NCBI GenBank assembly: GCA_007133565.1
Contig: SLMM01000057.1
Coordinates: 1-58,258 of the forward strand
Reading direction: 5' to 3'
Source of the DNA: Bacteroidales bacterium
GTDB taxonomy: Bacteria; Bacteroidota; Bacteroidia; Bacteroidales; PUMT01
Length of the DNA stretch: 58,258 bases
Positions 36,564-45,020 of the stretch are shown here, one piece after another (within the stretch, counting starts at the first letter, position 1; every line of letters starts with the position of its first letter). Position numbers and translations under genes: made by a program. Below the pieces are notes generated by a model that did no database searches, had not been told where the DNA came from, and saw only the letters and a program-made list of their open reading frames with translations.

Positions 36564-38915
36564 ATGAACAGAACAATCACTTTACTCATAACCGGATTAT
36601 TGTTCACCAGCCAGGCAGGAGCACAGATCTATTCACAACTTTATTCAGGAAGGCAGGAGATGTTTCTTGAGGCAGAATCATTCCATCTTTTTGAAGAATA
36701 TAACGAAGCTCTTCCACTATACCTTGAACTCCTGAAAGACGATCCGGAAAATGCATTCCTGAATTACAGGGCAGGTTCGTGCTATCTGAATATACCGGGA
36801 GAGAAGGAGAATTCCATTGATTACCTTGAAAAAGCCATTACCGACACAGACAGACGTGACAGAAGGCCCACCTTCCGGACCAGGCAAGCCCCGCTGGATG
36901 CCCTTTTTCTTCTCGGCCAGGCTTATCACATCAATTACCAGTTTGATAAAGCACTCGAAAAGTATTTTGAATTCAGGGAGAAGCTCGACCCCTCCGTATA
37001 CGATATTGATATTGTCGATGAACATATACAGGCAACTGAAAATGCCATTGAAAGCGTCAAAAACCCTGTCTTCTTCCTTGAAGAAAACCTTGGAGAAAGG
37101 ATAAACACAAGATTTTCTGAATCAAATCCTGTTGTATCGGGTGATAAGAGTGTGCTGGTGTTTACACGCAAACTGCCTTTCTATGACGGTGTGTTCTTTT
37201 CGGTAAAAGATGATGAGGGAGAATGGTCATGGCCCATTGAGATAACCCCCCAGATAGCAAGTGACGGTGATTGTTATCCGGTGTCGCTCTCATACGATGG
37301 CAAAGAACTATACCTTTACAAATCGGATGACCTCGTAGGCAATATCTATGTTAGCCTCTATGAGAATGGGAGCTGGACACCAATAAGAAAACTTAATGAA
37401 AACATCAATACAAGATTCTGGGAGTCCCATGCCAGCATATCAAAGGATGGAAAAACACTGTATTTCACAAGCAACCGCCCGGGCGGTTATGGCGGGCTCG
37501 ATATTTACTATTCAGAAAGGAACCCCGGAGGTGACTGGGGTCCGGCAGTAAATTTGGGACCTGTAATAAATACTCCCTATAATGAAGAGACACCTTTTAT
37601 AACTGAAGACGGCACCACCATTTATTTCAGTTCTTTCGGGCACTACAATATTGGAGGCTATGACGTGTTCTACTCAACGAGGCTGGACGACGGCACCTGG
37701 TCGAGTCCGCTTAATGCAGGATACGGGATCAGCACTCCGGATGATGACCTGTTTTTCAGCCCCGTCAAAAACGGCATCTATGCTTTTGTCTCAAAATTCT
37801 GTGATGAAGGGTTTGGCGGCACTGATTTGTTCATGTATGAAATATTCTCAGATACCCATCCGCGCAAATTCCAGATCAGGGGCATCATGAGCAGAAAGGA
37901 CGGCCTGCAGACCGGCATCAATGCCAGTATAACCATTTTGGACAAGCACACCGGAGACACCGTTCACACTGCAAGACCCAGCCAGATCAGCGGTGAATAT
38001 GAAATAATGATCGAAGCCGGTGATTGGGAATTGATCTACAGTGAGGATGGACACAAGCAGGTGACCATGCCCCTCAGCCTGGCTGCAGATCATCCGGAAT
38101 CAGAAATAATAATTGACACTTCCATTGAAAGACCGGATCCTGAAATACCAGGCATTGAAGAAGTTATTACAGACAGGATCATAATTCCCAAAGAACTGAT
38201 CCCCGCCCGGACCCTTGGAATTACCCGTCACCGTTACGATATTGCAGACGAGGAGAGTATCAAGGTCACCATGAGACTTGACAGGGATACCTCTCTTGAA
38301 ATTGAAAAATATCTGGACGGTGAGCTTTTTGATACCGAATATATAAATGTCCGCAGCAGGCATTTCAGTTATTACTACACACCACTTCCGGGAGAAAATA
38401 TTCTTAGATTTATATATACTGACAGTTACGGCGATGTCATTACCGAAGAGGTGTTGATAAGCTTCAGCCCAATCATGCCGGCGCCCCCATCTCTTGAGGA
38501 TATCCTGAGTGAGCAGCATTTAACAGTTATTGCAGAACAGGAACAAAAATATGCTTCACCTGCAGAGTTCATAAGCGCACTGATCCCCCACTTGTCAGCA
38601 GAGCTGGCTGCCTACCTGCAGGAACTGAGTGATGAGAGACGGCTGCCCTCGTCAATTGCCGGACTTATTAGAATTATTGTTGAGAATAGTAAAGTGTACG
38701 GATATGACCCTGATGAAATATTCCGGGTTATAATGGAACTTGATGCCCGGGATGAATTTGAGACTGCCGATGATGAGGTTGATGATCCTGACTATGATGA
38801 AGTTGATGATCCTGACGGCAGAAGGATTATCTGGTGGATATTGCTTCTTGCAATCCTGTTACTGGCAGCATGGTATTTTAAAGAACGATCGGACCGTAAG
38901 AGAAATAATCTTTAA
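36564..38915 (+). CDS. PorE-like TPR-PD40 envelope protein with C-terminal membrane anchor
   Basis: This 783-residue protein has a signal peptide ending near AGAQI and TPR-like helices at ~25-170. A PD40/WD40-like propeller spans ~185-430 with repeated units such as GKTLYFTSNRPGGYGGLDIY. A carboxypeptidase-regulatory-like beta domain follows (~435-520), then a second beta domain to ~640 and a helical region. An Asp/Glu-rich segment (DDEVDDPDYDEVDDPD) precedes one C-terminal transmembrane helix (IIWWILLLAILLLAAWYF) with a basic tail. The domain order resembles T9SS component PorE, but the usual OmpA domain is replaced by the membrane helix. It is paralogous to the next gene, 14 bases downstream. 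Exact role unknown. Confidence 0.85.
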   Translation: MNRTITLLITGLLFTSQAGAQIYSQLYSGRQEMFLEAESFHLFEEYNEALPLYLELLKDDPENAFLNYRAGSCYLNIPGEKENSIDYLEKAITDTDRRDRRPTFRTRQAPLDALFLLGQAYHINYQFDKALEKYFEFREKLDPSVYDIDIVDEHIQATENAIESVKNPVFFLEENLGERINTRFSESNPVVSGDKSVLVFTRKLPFYDGVFFSVKDDEGEWSWPIEITPQIASDGDCYPVSLSYDGKELYLYKSDDLVGNIYVSLYENGSWTPIRKLNENINTRFWESHASISKDGKTLYFTSNRPGGYGGLDIYYSERNPGGDWGPAVNLGPVINTPYNEETPFITEDGTTIYFSSFGHYNIGGYDVFYSTRLDDGTWSSPLNAGYGISTPDDDLFFSPVKNGIYAFVSKFCDEGFGGTDLFMYEIFSDTHPRKFQIRGIMSRKDGLQTGINASITILDKHTGDTVHTARPSQISGEYEIMIEAGDWELIYSEDGHKQVTMPLSLAADHPESEIIIDTSIERPDPEIPGIEEVITDRIIIPKELIPARTLGITRHRYDIADEESIKVTMRLDRDTSLEIEKYLDGELFDTEYINVRSRHFSYYYTPLPGENILRFIYTDSYGDVITEEVLISFSPIMPAPPSLEDILSEQHLTVIAEQEQKYASPAEFISALIPHLSAELAAYLQELSDERRLPSSIAGLIRIIVENSKVYGYDPDEIFRVIMELDARDEFETADDEVDDPDYDEVDDPDGRRIIWWILLLAILLLAAWYFKERSDRKRNNL

Positions 38916-38929
38916 TCAAGTAATGCAAA

Positions 38930-40921
38930 ATGCGTTTGTTGATTGCCGGTGTATTCATTTTCACGGTTCTCCTTCAGGAGAGCATATCGCAGTGGAGAAT
39001 GAGCAACCAGGACATCTTTGCGGAATCCTATGAGTTCCTGCTGTTCGGCGAATATTCAGAAGCACTGCCCGGGTTTAGGGCACTTCTGCGTGATGACGAA
39101 AATAACGACCACCTCAGTTATCTTGCAGCTGTATGTTACCTGAACATTGAAGGCCAAAGGCACAGAGCGCTGCCTTTCCTTCAACAGGCAAAAGATAATA
39201 TATCGCCAGACCACTCCGAAGGAAGTTTTGAAGAGAGGTCTGCGCCCGTTGAGGCGCTCTATTACCTTGGCATTGCCTACAGGCTGCAGTACATGTTCAA
39301 AGAATCGGTTAATGCCTTCAGCGAATTGATAGAGCTGCTTGAAGGGCGTTATGATATGCAATTAATAGAAAGGGAAATAGAGATTACCTTAAATGCGGAA
39401 ATGTTTTACATCAACAGCCATGAAACCGGGATATTGCCCTGTGCTGTCATGCCTCCTGTTGAATCGCACCACAGGAACCTCGCCATAAGCAACGATCGCC
39501 TGGTCGCTGTGTATTCTGAAGAACAAAAATTTTATGACGCCGTTGTTTTTACAATCTATAATGGATATGAGTGGTCAAGGCCAAGGAACATAACCATGCA
39601 GATCGGTTCTGACGGGTTGGCTTACCCGGTATTTCTGAACCATGACGGAACAGAGTTATACCTGGCTAAACATGACAGGTTCCAGGGTACAAACATATAC
39701 ATAAGCCGAAGAGCCGGAAACCGTTGGTCGGCTATGGAAAAGCTAGGAGGCCCTGTCAGCTCATCAGCATTTGAGCAACATGCATCGGTTACCGCAGACG
39801 GTTCCGCACTTTACTTTTGCAGTAACCGGTCAGGAGGCGAAGGAGGGTTTGACATCTACAGATCATTTCTTGATGAAAACGGGGAATGGGGTCCTGCTGA
39901 AAATCTGGGCTACCCGGTGAACACCCCCTACGATGATTCTTTTCCTAATATCAGTCCCTGTGGAAACATTTTGTATTTCAGCTCAAAAGGGCACACAGGC
40001 ATGGGGGGTTATGATATTTTTGTTTCTCATAAGCAGGATAACGGAACCTGGTCCGCGCCCCGTAACCTCGGGCACCCGGTTAACACCCCTTTCAATGACC
40101 TGATCCTTCTGCCTTCTGCCGACGGACAGAGTGCATTATTAAGCCTGAGGTCGCCGGAGTGGCCTGACCCGGGTAAATATGAGCTGATCAGGCTACATGA
40201 TGTCGAAATGACACCATCGGCAACATCCATAATTTCATGGTGTACAGATAGTGGCGACACCGGCGAGCCGGCTGCAGTAAACGTTGAAATCAACCGGACT
40301 TTCCCATACGAATCAACATTCCGGATCTGTATTGAAAGGGGGAGGGAATATACAACGAAACTCCCGTGGGGTGAGTATAATGCTGTATTTACTGCCCCTG
40401 GACATGACCCGGTGCAACAGCACTTTATGATTCCTGAATATTATCCCGATAACGAATATCTTGTTTCTGCCAAACTCAGCAAAGGTGCACAGGAGGCCGA
40501 TTATCACATAATTGAAATAACCCCTGTATTTTTCGGATTTGACAGTAACGATCCCGGCCCGGCTTCACTTGAGATAATTTCTGTTGTGGCCGGTTTCCTG
40601 AATGAGTTTGAAAATGTAGCAGTTGAATTGAAAGGGTATACAGATTCAATGGGGCCCGAACTCTATAATAAATACCTTGCAGGACTCAGGGTTGAAACTG
40701 TAGCTTCAGTGCTTCATGACAAAGGGGTTGAAGCGGAAAGGATAACTGTTACCCCTGTCGGAATGGGAAATTACATTGCGATAAACACTGACTGTGAAGG
40801 GCGTGACAGCGTCGAAGGAAGAAGGTATAACAGGAGAGTTGAATTTGTTTTTATAAATTTACCTGGTAATACCGAAGTAATGAGCTCACTTGAAATACCT
40901 GATAATCTTATAATAAAATAA
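38930..40921 (+). CDS. PorE-like TPR-PD40-OmpA envelope protein
   Basis: This 663-residue protein has a signal peptide (MRLLIAGVFIFTVLLQES). TPR-like helices (~30-170) align well with the previous gene (LLFGEYSEALPGF). A PD40 propeller spans ~185-430 (GSALYFCSNRSGGEGGFDIY), followed by a short beta domain. A C-terminal OmpA peptidoglycan-binding domain (~535-645) reads ELKGYTDSMGPELYNKYLAGLR and GRRYNRRVEFVF. This is the domain set of PorE and related Bacteroidetes proteins that link outer-membrane machinery to the cell wall. Whether this is the T9SS PorE orthologue or a separate family cannot be settled from this window. The GNAT gene starts 2 bases after its stop. Confidence 0.87.
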   Translation: MRLLIAGVFIFTVLLQESISQWRMSNQDIFAESYEFLLFGEYSEALPGFRALLRDDENNDHLSYLAAVCYLNIEGQRHRALPFLQQAKDNISPDHSEGSFEERSAPVEALYYLGIAYRLQYMFKESVNAFSELIELLEGRYDMQLIEREIEITLNAEMFYINSHETGILPCAVMPPVESHHRNLAISNDRLVAVYSEEQKFYDAVVFTIYNGYEWSRPRNITMQIGSDGLAYPVFLNHDGTELYLAKHDRFQGTNIYISRRAGNRWSAMEKLGGPVSSSAFEQHASVTADGSALYFCSNRSGGEGGFDIYRSFLDENGEWGPAENLGYPVNTPYDDSFPNISPCGNILYFSSKGHTGMGGYDIFVSHKQDNGTWSAPRNLGHPVNTPFNDLILLPSADGQSALLSLRSPEWPDPGKYELIRLHDVEMTPSATSIISWCTDSGDTGEPAAVNVEINRTFPYESTFRICIERGREYTTKLPWGEYNAVFTAPGHDPVQQHFMIPEYYPDNEYLVSAKLSKGAQEADYHIIEITPVFFGFDSNDPGPASLEIISVVAGFLNEFENVAVELKGYTDSMGPELYNKYLAGLRVETVASVLHDKGVEAERITVTPVGMGNYIAINTDCEGRDSVEGRRYNRRVEFVFINLPGNTEVMSSLEIPDNLIIK

Positions 40922-40923
40922 TT

Positions 40924-41469
40924 TTGAGCATATTAACAGGCAACAGTATTAAGCTAAGGGCTTTGGAGCCATCAGATGTAGACCTTCTCTACAGCTGGGA
41001 GAATAACTCTGAAATATGGTGCGTAAGCAATACCCTGGTCCCGTTTTCAAGATTTGTTCTTGAAAAATATATAGCCGATTCCCATATGGACATCTTCCAG
41101 GCAAAGCAGCTAAGACTTATGATAGACCATTTCAATCCTGGGGGGCGGAATGAAACAATCGGGGCAATCGATCTGTACGATTTTGATCCTATGCACAGAA
41201 GAGCCGGGATTGGAATTTTAATAAGCGATGAAAAACACCGGAACCGCGGTTTCGCATCAGAAGCCCTGCATTTACTTATAAATTACTCTTTCTCGGTATT
41301 ACAGCTGCATCAGCTTTTCTGTTATATTGACTGCGACAACAAGATCAGCATAAAGCTCTTTGAGAAATTCAGGTTTAAAATCACAGGAGAGAAAAAAGAC
41401 TGGAACAGGACGCCTGAAGGCTGGAAAAGTGAGTATATGCTGCAGCTCATCAACCATCACTCAGGGTGA
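40924..41469 (+). CDS. GNAT-family N-acetyltransferase (RimJ/RimL type)
   Basis: This 181-residue acyltransferase starts with TTG, two bases after the preceding stop. The N-terminal half reads IKLRALEPSDVDLLYSWENN, typical of the RimJ/RimL (Acetyltransf_3) group. The acetyl-CoA-binding motif A is AGIGILISDEKHRNRGFASEAL, followed by NKISIKLFEKFRFKITG. Targets may be protein N-termini, amino sugars or small molecules. It is apparently translationally coupled to the PorE-like gene, which may only reflect operon packing. Its end overlaps the convergent HsdR-N gene by 20 bases. Confidence 0.9.
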   Translation: MSILTGNSIKLRALEPSDVDLLYSWENNSEIWCVSNTLVPFSRFVLEKYIADSHMDIFQAKQLRLMIDHFNPGGRNETIGAIDLYDFDPMHRRAGIGILISDEKHRNRGFASEALHLLINYSFSVLQLHQLFCYIDCDNKISIKLFEKFRFKITGEKKDWNRTPEGWKSEYMLQLINHHSG

Positions 41470-41914
41470 TCTCATCATATCCCGGTATCTGATCAAGAAA
41501 TTCCCACGACTCCGACTTTTTATCAAACCTGGCACAGTAATGCTCAATGCCGTTGGTTATAATCAGATAACATACTTTAAGCACTATATTGTAACGTACA
41601 GCCTGATCAAGTGCTTCCTGGGTTATTTTTATCGTGGGAGCCTTGCACTCGGCTATCAACAGGGGATTGCCCTGTTTTGAGAAAAGAACCAGATCAGCTC
41701 TTCTCTCCATACGGTTGTACTTAAGGGGCATCTCAACCGAAATAAGCGAAGCAGGATATTTCCTGTCCTCTACAAGGTAAGATACAAGATGTTGCCTGAC
41801 CCATTCCTCAGGGGTCAAAACAACATATCGTTTTCGGATATTGTCGAAAATGTGTTTTCTTTGTCCTGCAGATTTAATTCTGAATGAATAACCCGGAAAT
41901 CTCAGCGACTGCAT
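41450..41914 (-). CDS. Orphan HsdR N-terminal (PD-(D/E)XK nuclease-like) protein
   Basis: This 154-residue protein matches only the N-terminal nuclease domain of type I restriction HsdR subunits. A PD-(D/E)XK core is visible as RADLVLFSKQGNPLLIAECKAP (Asp, then Glu-x-Lys), preceded by TPEEWVRQHLVSYL and followed by a Gln/Tyr-bearing helix QAVRYN. The helicase/translocase part is absent, and no hsdM or hsdS is nearby, so it is not a restriction system. It sits between a GNAT gene and AMP nucleosidase-holA, a neighbourhood seen in other Bacteroidetes. A nuclease role in DNA metabolism is possible but unknown. Confidence 0.85.
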   Translation of the reverse strand: MQSLRFPGYSFRIKSAGQRKHIFDNIRKRYVVLTPEEWVRQHLVSYLVEDRKYPASLISVEMPLKYNRMERRADLVLFSKQGNPLLIAECKAPTIKITQEALDQAVRYNIVLKVCYLIITNGIEHYCARFDKKSESWEFLDQIPGYDEITLSDG

Positions 41915-41936
41915 AATACAGACAGTTAAATTACAG

Positions 41937-41944
41937 CAAAGGTA
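41937..41944 (-). promoter_or_regulatory. Candidate -7 element for the HsdR-N gene
   Basis: The minus strand reads TACCTTTG, a good TAnnTTTG match, 22 bases upstream of the ATG at 41914 and just before the divergent amn start. A TTG exists upstream but at a non-standard 14-base spacing. Confidence 0.35.
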
Positions 41945-41951
41945 TCAATAA

Positions 41952-42722
41952 ATGAAGACAAAACAGGAGATAGTAAACAACTGGCTACCCAGATATACAG
42001 GCAACCCTATAGAAAATTTCACCAGCCACATACTGCTCACCAATTTCAGCAATTATCTTGACCTTTTCTCAGATATGTTCGATGTTCCCGTCATTGGAGA
42101 AAACAATCCGATGCCATGTGCTGTTGCAAATGGTATTACCATAATAAACATAGGGATGGGGAGCGCCAATGCCGCTACTATAATGGATCTGCTCAGTGCA
42201 GTTCATCCCAGGGCGGTTCTTTTCCTGGGCAAGTGCGGGGGACTAAAGAAAAAAAACAAGCTTGGCGACCTGATCCTGCCCATAGCTGCAATAAGAAGCG
42301 AGGGAACCTCCAATGATTACCTCCCGCCGGAAGTTCCTGCATTACCGGCCTTTAACCTGCAAAGGGCCGTTTCAACGGCAATCGTCCAGGCAGAGAGAGA
42401 CTATTATACAGGAACCGTTTTTACCACTAACAAAAGAGTATGGGAGTATGATGAACGATTCAAAAAATACCTTATGAAAACCCGTGCAATGGCGATAGAT
42501 ATGGAAACAGCAACCATCTTTATAGTTGGCTTTGCAAACAGTATCCCATCGGGGGCTCTCTTGCTGGTATCAGACCAGCCCATGATATCAACCGGTATCA
42601 AAACCTCCGAAAGCGACAGGAGGGTTACCGAATTATTTGTAGAAGACCATCTCAATATAGGGATCAATGCACTGCGTGAGCTTATAAATCATGGTTCTAC
42701 CGTTAAGCACCTGAAGTTCTGA
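41952..42722 (+). CDS. amn: AMP nucleosidase (Bacteroidetes type)
   Basis: This 256-residue member of the nucleoside phosphorylase/MTAN superfamily hydrolyses AMP to adenine and ribose 5-phosphate. The start MKTKQEIVNNWLPRYTG is characteristic of the short Bacteroidetes AMP nucleosidase family, lacking the N-terminal half of the E. coli Amn. The phosphorylase core is GKCGGLKKKNKLGDLILP, and AIDMETATIFIVG carries the ribose-contacting Met-Glu. LLVSDQPM contains the catalytic Asp. It is separated from holA by only 3 bases, so the two are co-transcribed. Confidence 0.9.
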   Translation: MKTKQEIVNNWLPRYTGNPIENFTSHILLTNFSNYLDLFSDMFDVPVIGENNPMPCAVANGITIINIGMGSANAATIMDLLSAVHPRAVLFLGKCGGLKKKNKLGDLILPIAAIRSEGTSNDYLPPEVPALPAFNLQRAVSTAIVQAERDYYTGTVFTTNKRVWEYDERFKKYLMKTRAMAIDMETATIFIVGFANSIPSGALLLVSDQPMISTGIKTSESDRRVTELFVEDHLNIGINALRELINHGSTVKHLKF

Positions 42723-42725
42723 TTG

Positions 42726-43730
42726 ATGACTGCAAATGAGATAATCGGTGAAATAAGGGCAGGTAAATTCCGCCCGTTTTACATGCTGTCTGGCGAGGAA
42801 CCATACTACATAGACCTTGTTACAGACTACATTGAGGCAAATGTACTTACCGAAGAGGAGAAAGCTTTCAACCAGACAGTCCTCTACGGCAAGGACACAG
42901 ATGTTGCTGACCTTATAAATGCAGCACGCAGGTTTCCCATGATGGCAAGCCACCAGCTGATAATCCTCAGGGAGGCGCAATTGATGAAAGATTTTGATAA
43001 GCTCATCCATTACGCTGAAAAACCGCTTAAATCGACAATACTGGTAATTAACTACAAGTACGGGTCTTATGACAAGCGCAAAAAGTTATACAAAGCTATA
43101 CAGTCAGCCGGCGGAGCCCTTATGGAATCGCCAAGGCTTTATGAGAATAAGGTACCGGACTGGGTAAAGGAATGGTTAAAGAAAAGAAAATGCAATATAG
43201 ACTCCAATGCAGTCATGCTGCTTGTCGAGTATCTTGGGACAGACCTGGGCAAAATTGCCAATGAGCTTGAAAAGCTGATAATAGCACTTCCTGAGGGAAA
43301 CAGGACCATAACCCCTGCAACTATTGAAAGGAACATAGGTATCAGCAAGGATTATAATAACTTTGAGCTACAAAAAGCCCTTGCACAAAAAAAAGTGGTT
43401 AAAGCTAACCGTATAATCAATCACTTTGCCCAAAACCAGAAAGCGAATCCTTTTGCCCTTACCATGTATTCGCTATACTCTTTCTTCAGCAAAGTCTTCA
43501 CCTGGCACCTTGTTAAGGACAAGTCTCCCAAAAATATGGCATCAGTCCTTAAGGTGAGCCCTTATTTCATTTCAGAATATGAACTTGCCGCAAAAAATTA
43601 CAACCCGCGCAAAACAGCCCTTATTATATCATGGCTCAGGGAGTATGACATGCGGTCCAAAGGTTTTGGCAACTTATCGGCCAACGAAGGAGACCTGTTA
43701 AAGGAACTGGTTTATAAGATACTGCACTAA
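42726..43730 (+). CDS. holA: DNA polymerase III subunit delta
   Basis: This 334-residue clamp-loader subunit opens the sliding clamp during replication. The N-terminus GKFRPFYMLSGEEPYYIDLVTDYI is the usual delta opening, followed by QLIILREAQLMKDFDKL in the AAA+-like fold and a helical C-terminal domain (~205-334). As expected for delta, no intact Walker A is present. Start: the ATG at 42726 is chosen over the TTG directly before it. Length is close to the normal 330-345 residues. It follows amn with a 3-base gap. Confidence 0.93.
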   Translation: MTANEIIGEIRAGKFRPFYMLSGEEPYYIDLVTDYIEANVLTEEEKAFNQTVLYGKDTDVADLINAARRFPMMASHQLIILREAQLMKDFDKLIHYAEKPLKSTILVINYKYGSYDKRKKLYKAIQSAGGALMESPRLYENKVPDWVKEWLKKRKCNIDSNAVMLLVEYLGTDLGKIANELEKLIIALPEGNRTITPATIERNIGISKDYNNFELQKALAQKKVVKANRIINHFAQNQKANPFALTMYSLYSFFSKVFTWHLVKDKSPKNMASVLKVSPYFISEYELAAKNYNPRKTALIISWLREYDMRSKGFGNLSANEGDLLKELVYKILH

Positions 43731-43831
43731 AGAACCGCAGGCCACCCAAAAAAGGGACCTGCCATATCTGGCAGCAGGAAAAACATATTAATGCCCTGGG
43801 GTATTTCACTATATTTACAAAAACTGGCAAA

Positions 43832-44449
43832 ATGACATTATACATAGTACTTTTCACATCAGTTATCTCAGTACTTGCCTTCTCCAGGCCGGAGCTGATG
43901 TACCGGCTTCAGTTCAACCCATACCAGGTATACCACCGGAAGGAATTCTACAGGCTGATCAGTCATGCACTGCTGCATGCCGACTGGGTGCACCTGTTCA
44001 TAAACATGCTGGTACTGTTTTCATTCGGCACCGCTGTTGAAAGGTATTTCGCGCGTCTTGAAAGTATGGATATGCTGAGATCTTCGGTTTTAAGCTACCT
44101 GTTACTGTATATAGGTGCAGTTGTTGTATCATCGCTCGCAACACTTAAAAAGCATAAGGATAACCATTGGTATAATGCAGTGGGTGCATCAGGCGGGGTT
44201 TCGGCAGTAATTTTTACAAGTATCTTTTTTGCTCCCTGGCAAAACCTGCTGCTCTGGGCCATAATTCCCATACCGGGAATACTTTTCGGAGTGCTATACC
44301 TGGTATATTCGCATTACATGAGCAGAAAAGCATCCGACAATATCAACCATGATGCACACTTCATAGGGGCGGTTTACGGACTGCTTTTCCCGCTTTTAAT
44401 AGATTTCAGCCTGCTCAGGACATTTATCGATCAGCTGTTCGGAATTTAA
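43832..44449 (+). CDS. Rhomboid-family intramembrane serine protease
   Basis: This 205-residue inner-membrane protease has six predicted transmembrane helices. The HLFINMLVLFSFG motif on the second helix, the nucleophile Ser120 in VGASGGVSAVIF and the general base His176 in HDAHFIGAVYG are all present, so it should be catalytically active. Rhomboids cleave membrane-protein substrates within or near the membrane; the target here is unknown. Length is that of the minimal bacterial form. It is followed after 22 bases by gmhB. Confidence 0.94.
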   Translation: MTLYIVLFTSVISVLAFSRPELMYRLQFNPYQVYHRKEFYRLISHALLHADWVHLFINMLVLFSFGTAVERYFARLESMDMLRSSVLSYLLLYIGAVVVSSLATLKKHKDNHWYNAVGASGGVSAVIFTSIFFAPWQNLLLWAIIPIPGILFGVLYLVYSHYMSRKASDNINHDAHFIGAVYGLLFPLLIDFSLLRTFIDQLFGI

Positions 44450-44471
44450 CCTCTAACTGAATAATTAAGGA

Positions 44472-44981
44472 ATGCAAAATAAAGCAGTGTTTCTTGATCG
44501 TGACGGGGTGATAAACATGGAAACCGGTGATTTCGTATTCGAGACCGGTAAATTTGAATTCACTGATGGCATCTTTGATGCCCTTTTCAGATTGCAGGAA
44601 GCAGGTTTCATGCTTATTGTCATAACAAATCAAAGCGGCATATCGACCGGAAGGTACACCCATCAACATGTTGACAGGGTTCACGCGATGATGCTCAGGG
44701 AGCTCTCATCACAGGGAATATCAATCACTGAAATATACTACTGCCCTCACCATCCATCCACAGGCAAATGCCTGTGTCGCAAACCGGAGTGTCTTCTTAT
44801 AGAGAAGGCCATTGCAAGATTCAATATCGACCCTGCCCGCTCCTGGATGATAGGTGACCGGGATCGGGATATCGAAGCTGCAGCAAAAGGGGGGGTGAAA
44901 GGTCTTTTGATCAATTCCAATGAGCCGATCCACCAGTGTGTAAACGAGATAATAAGGGAAAAGGGTGGTATTACGTTATAA
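44472..44981 (+). CDS. gmhB: D-glycero-beta-D-manno-heptose 1,7-bisphosphate 7-phosphatase (HAD-IIIA)
   Basis: This 169-residue HAD phosphatase has catalytic Asp9 and Asp11 in FLDRDGV, Thr/Asn in VITNQSGISTG, and MIGDRDRDIEAA as the final metal motif. The GmhB zinc loop CPHHP...CLCRKP is present and separates it from histidinol-phosphatase. In the ADP-heptose route it removes the C7 phosphate for LPS core synthesis in the cytoplasm; heptose use by this organism is inferred from this gene only. Length is normal. Confidence 0.9.
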   Translation: MQNKAVFLDRDGVINMETGDFVFETGKFEFTDGIFDALFRLQEAGFMLIVITNQSGISTGRYTHQHVDRVHAMMLRELSSQGISITEIYYCPHHPSTGKCLCRKPECLLIEKAIARFNIDPARSWMIGDRDRDIEAAAKGGVKGLLINSNEPIHQCVNEIIREKGGITL

Positions 44982-45020
44982 TCAACAGATAATTCCGGAC
45001 AAACTGAATATTTTTGCGGC

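Noticed and set aside
38760-38820. Tandem Asp-rich coding repeat as a microsatellite
   Set aside because: Only two imperfect copies of a DEVDDPD unit near the membrane anchor; treated as part of the protein linker.
41450-41914. Restriction-modification or other defence system
   Set aside because: Only the HsdR-N nuclease domain is present; no methylase, specificity subunit or helicase lies nearby.
43759-43774. Hairpin CTGCCA-TATC-TGGCAG between holA and the rhomboid gene
   Set aside because: Six-bp stem with tetraloop but no T-run on the 3' side, so not a credible terminator; no other function evident.
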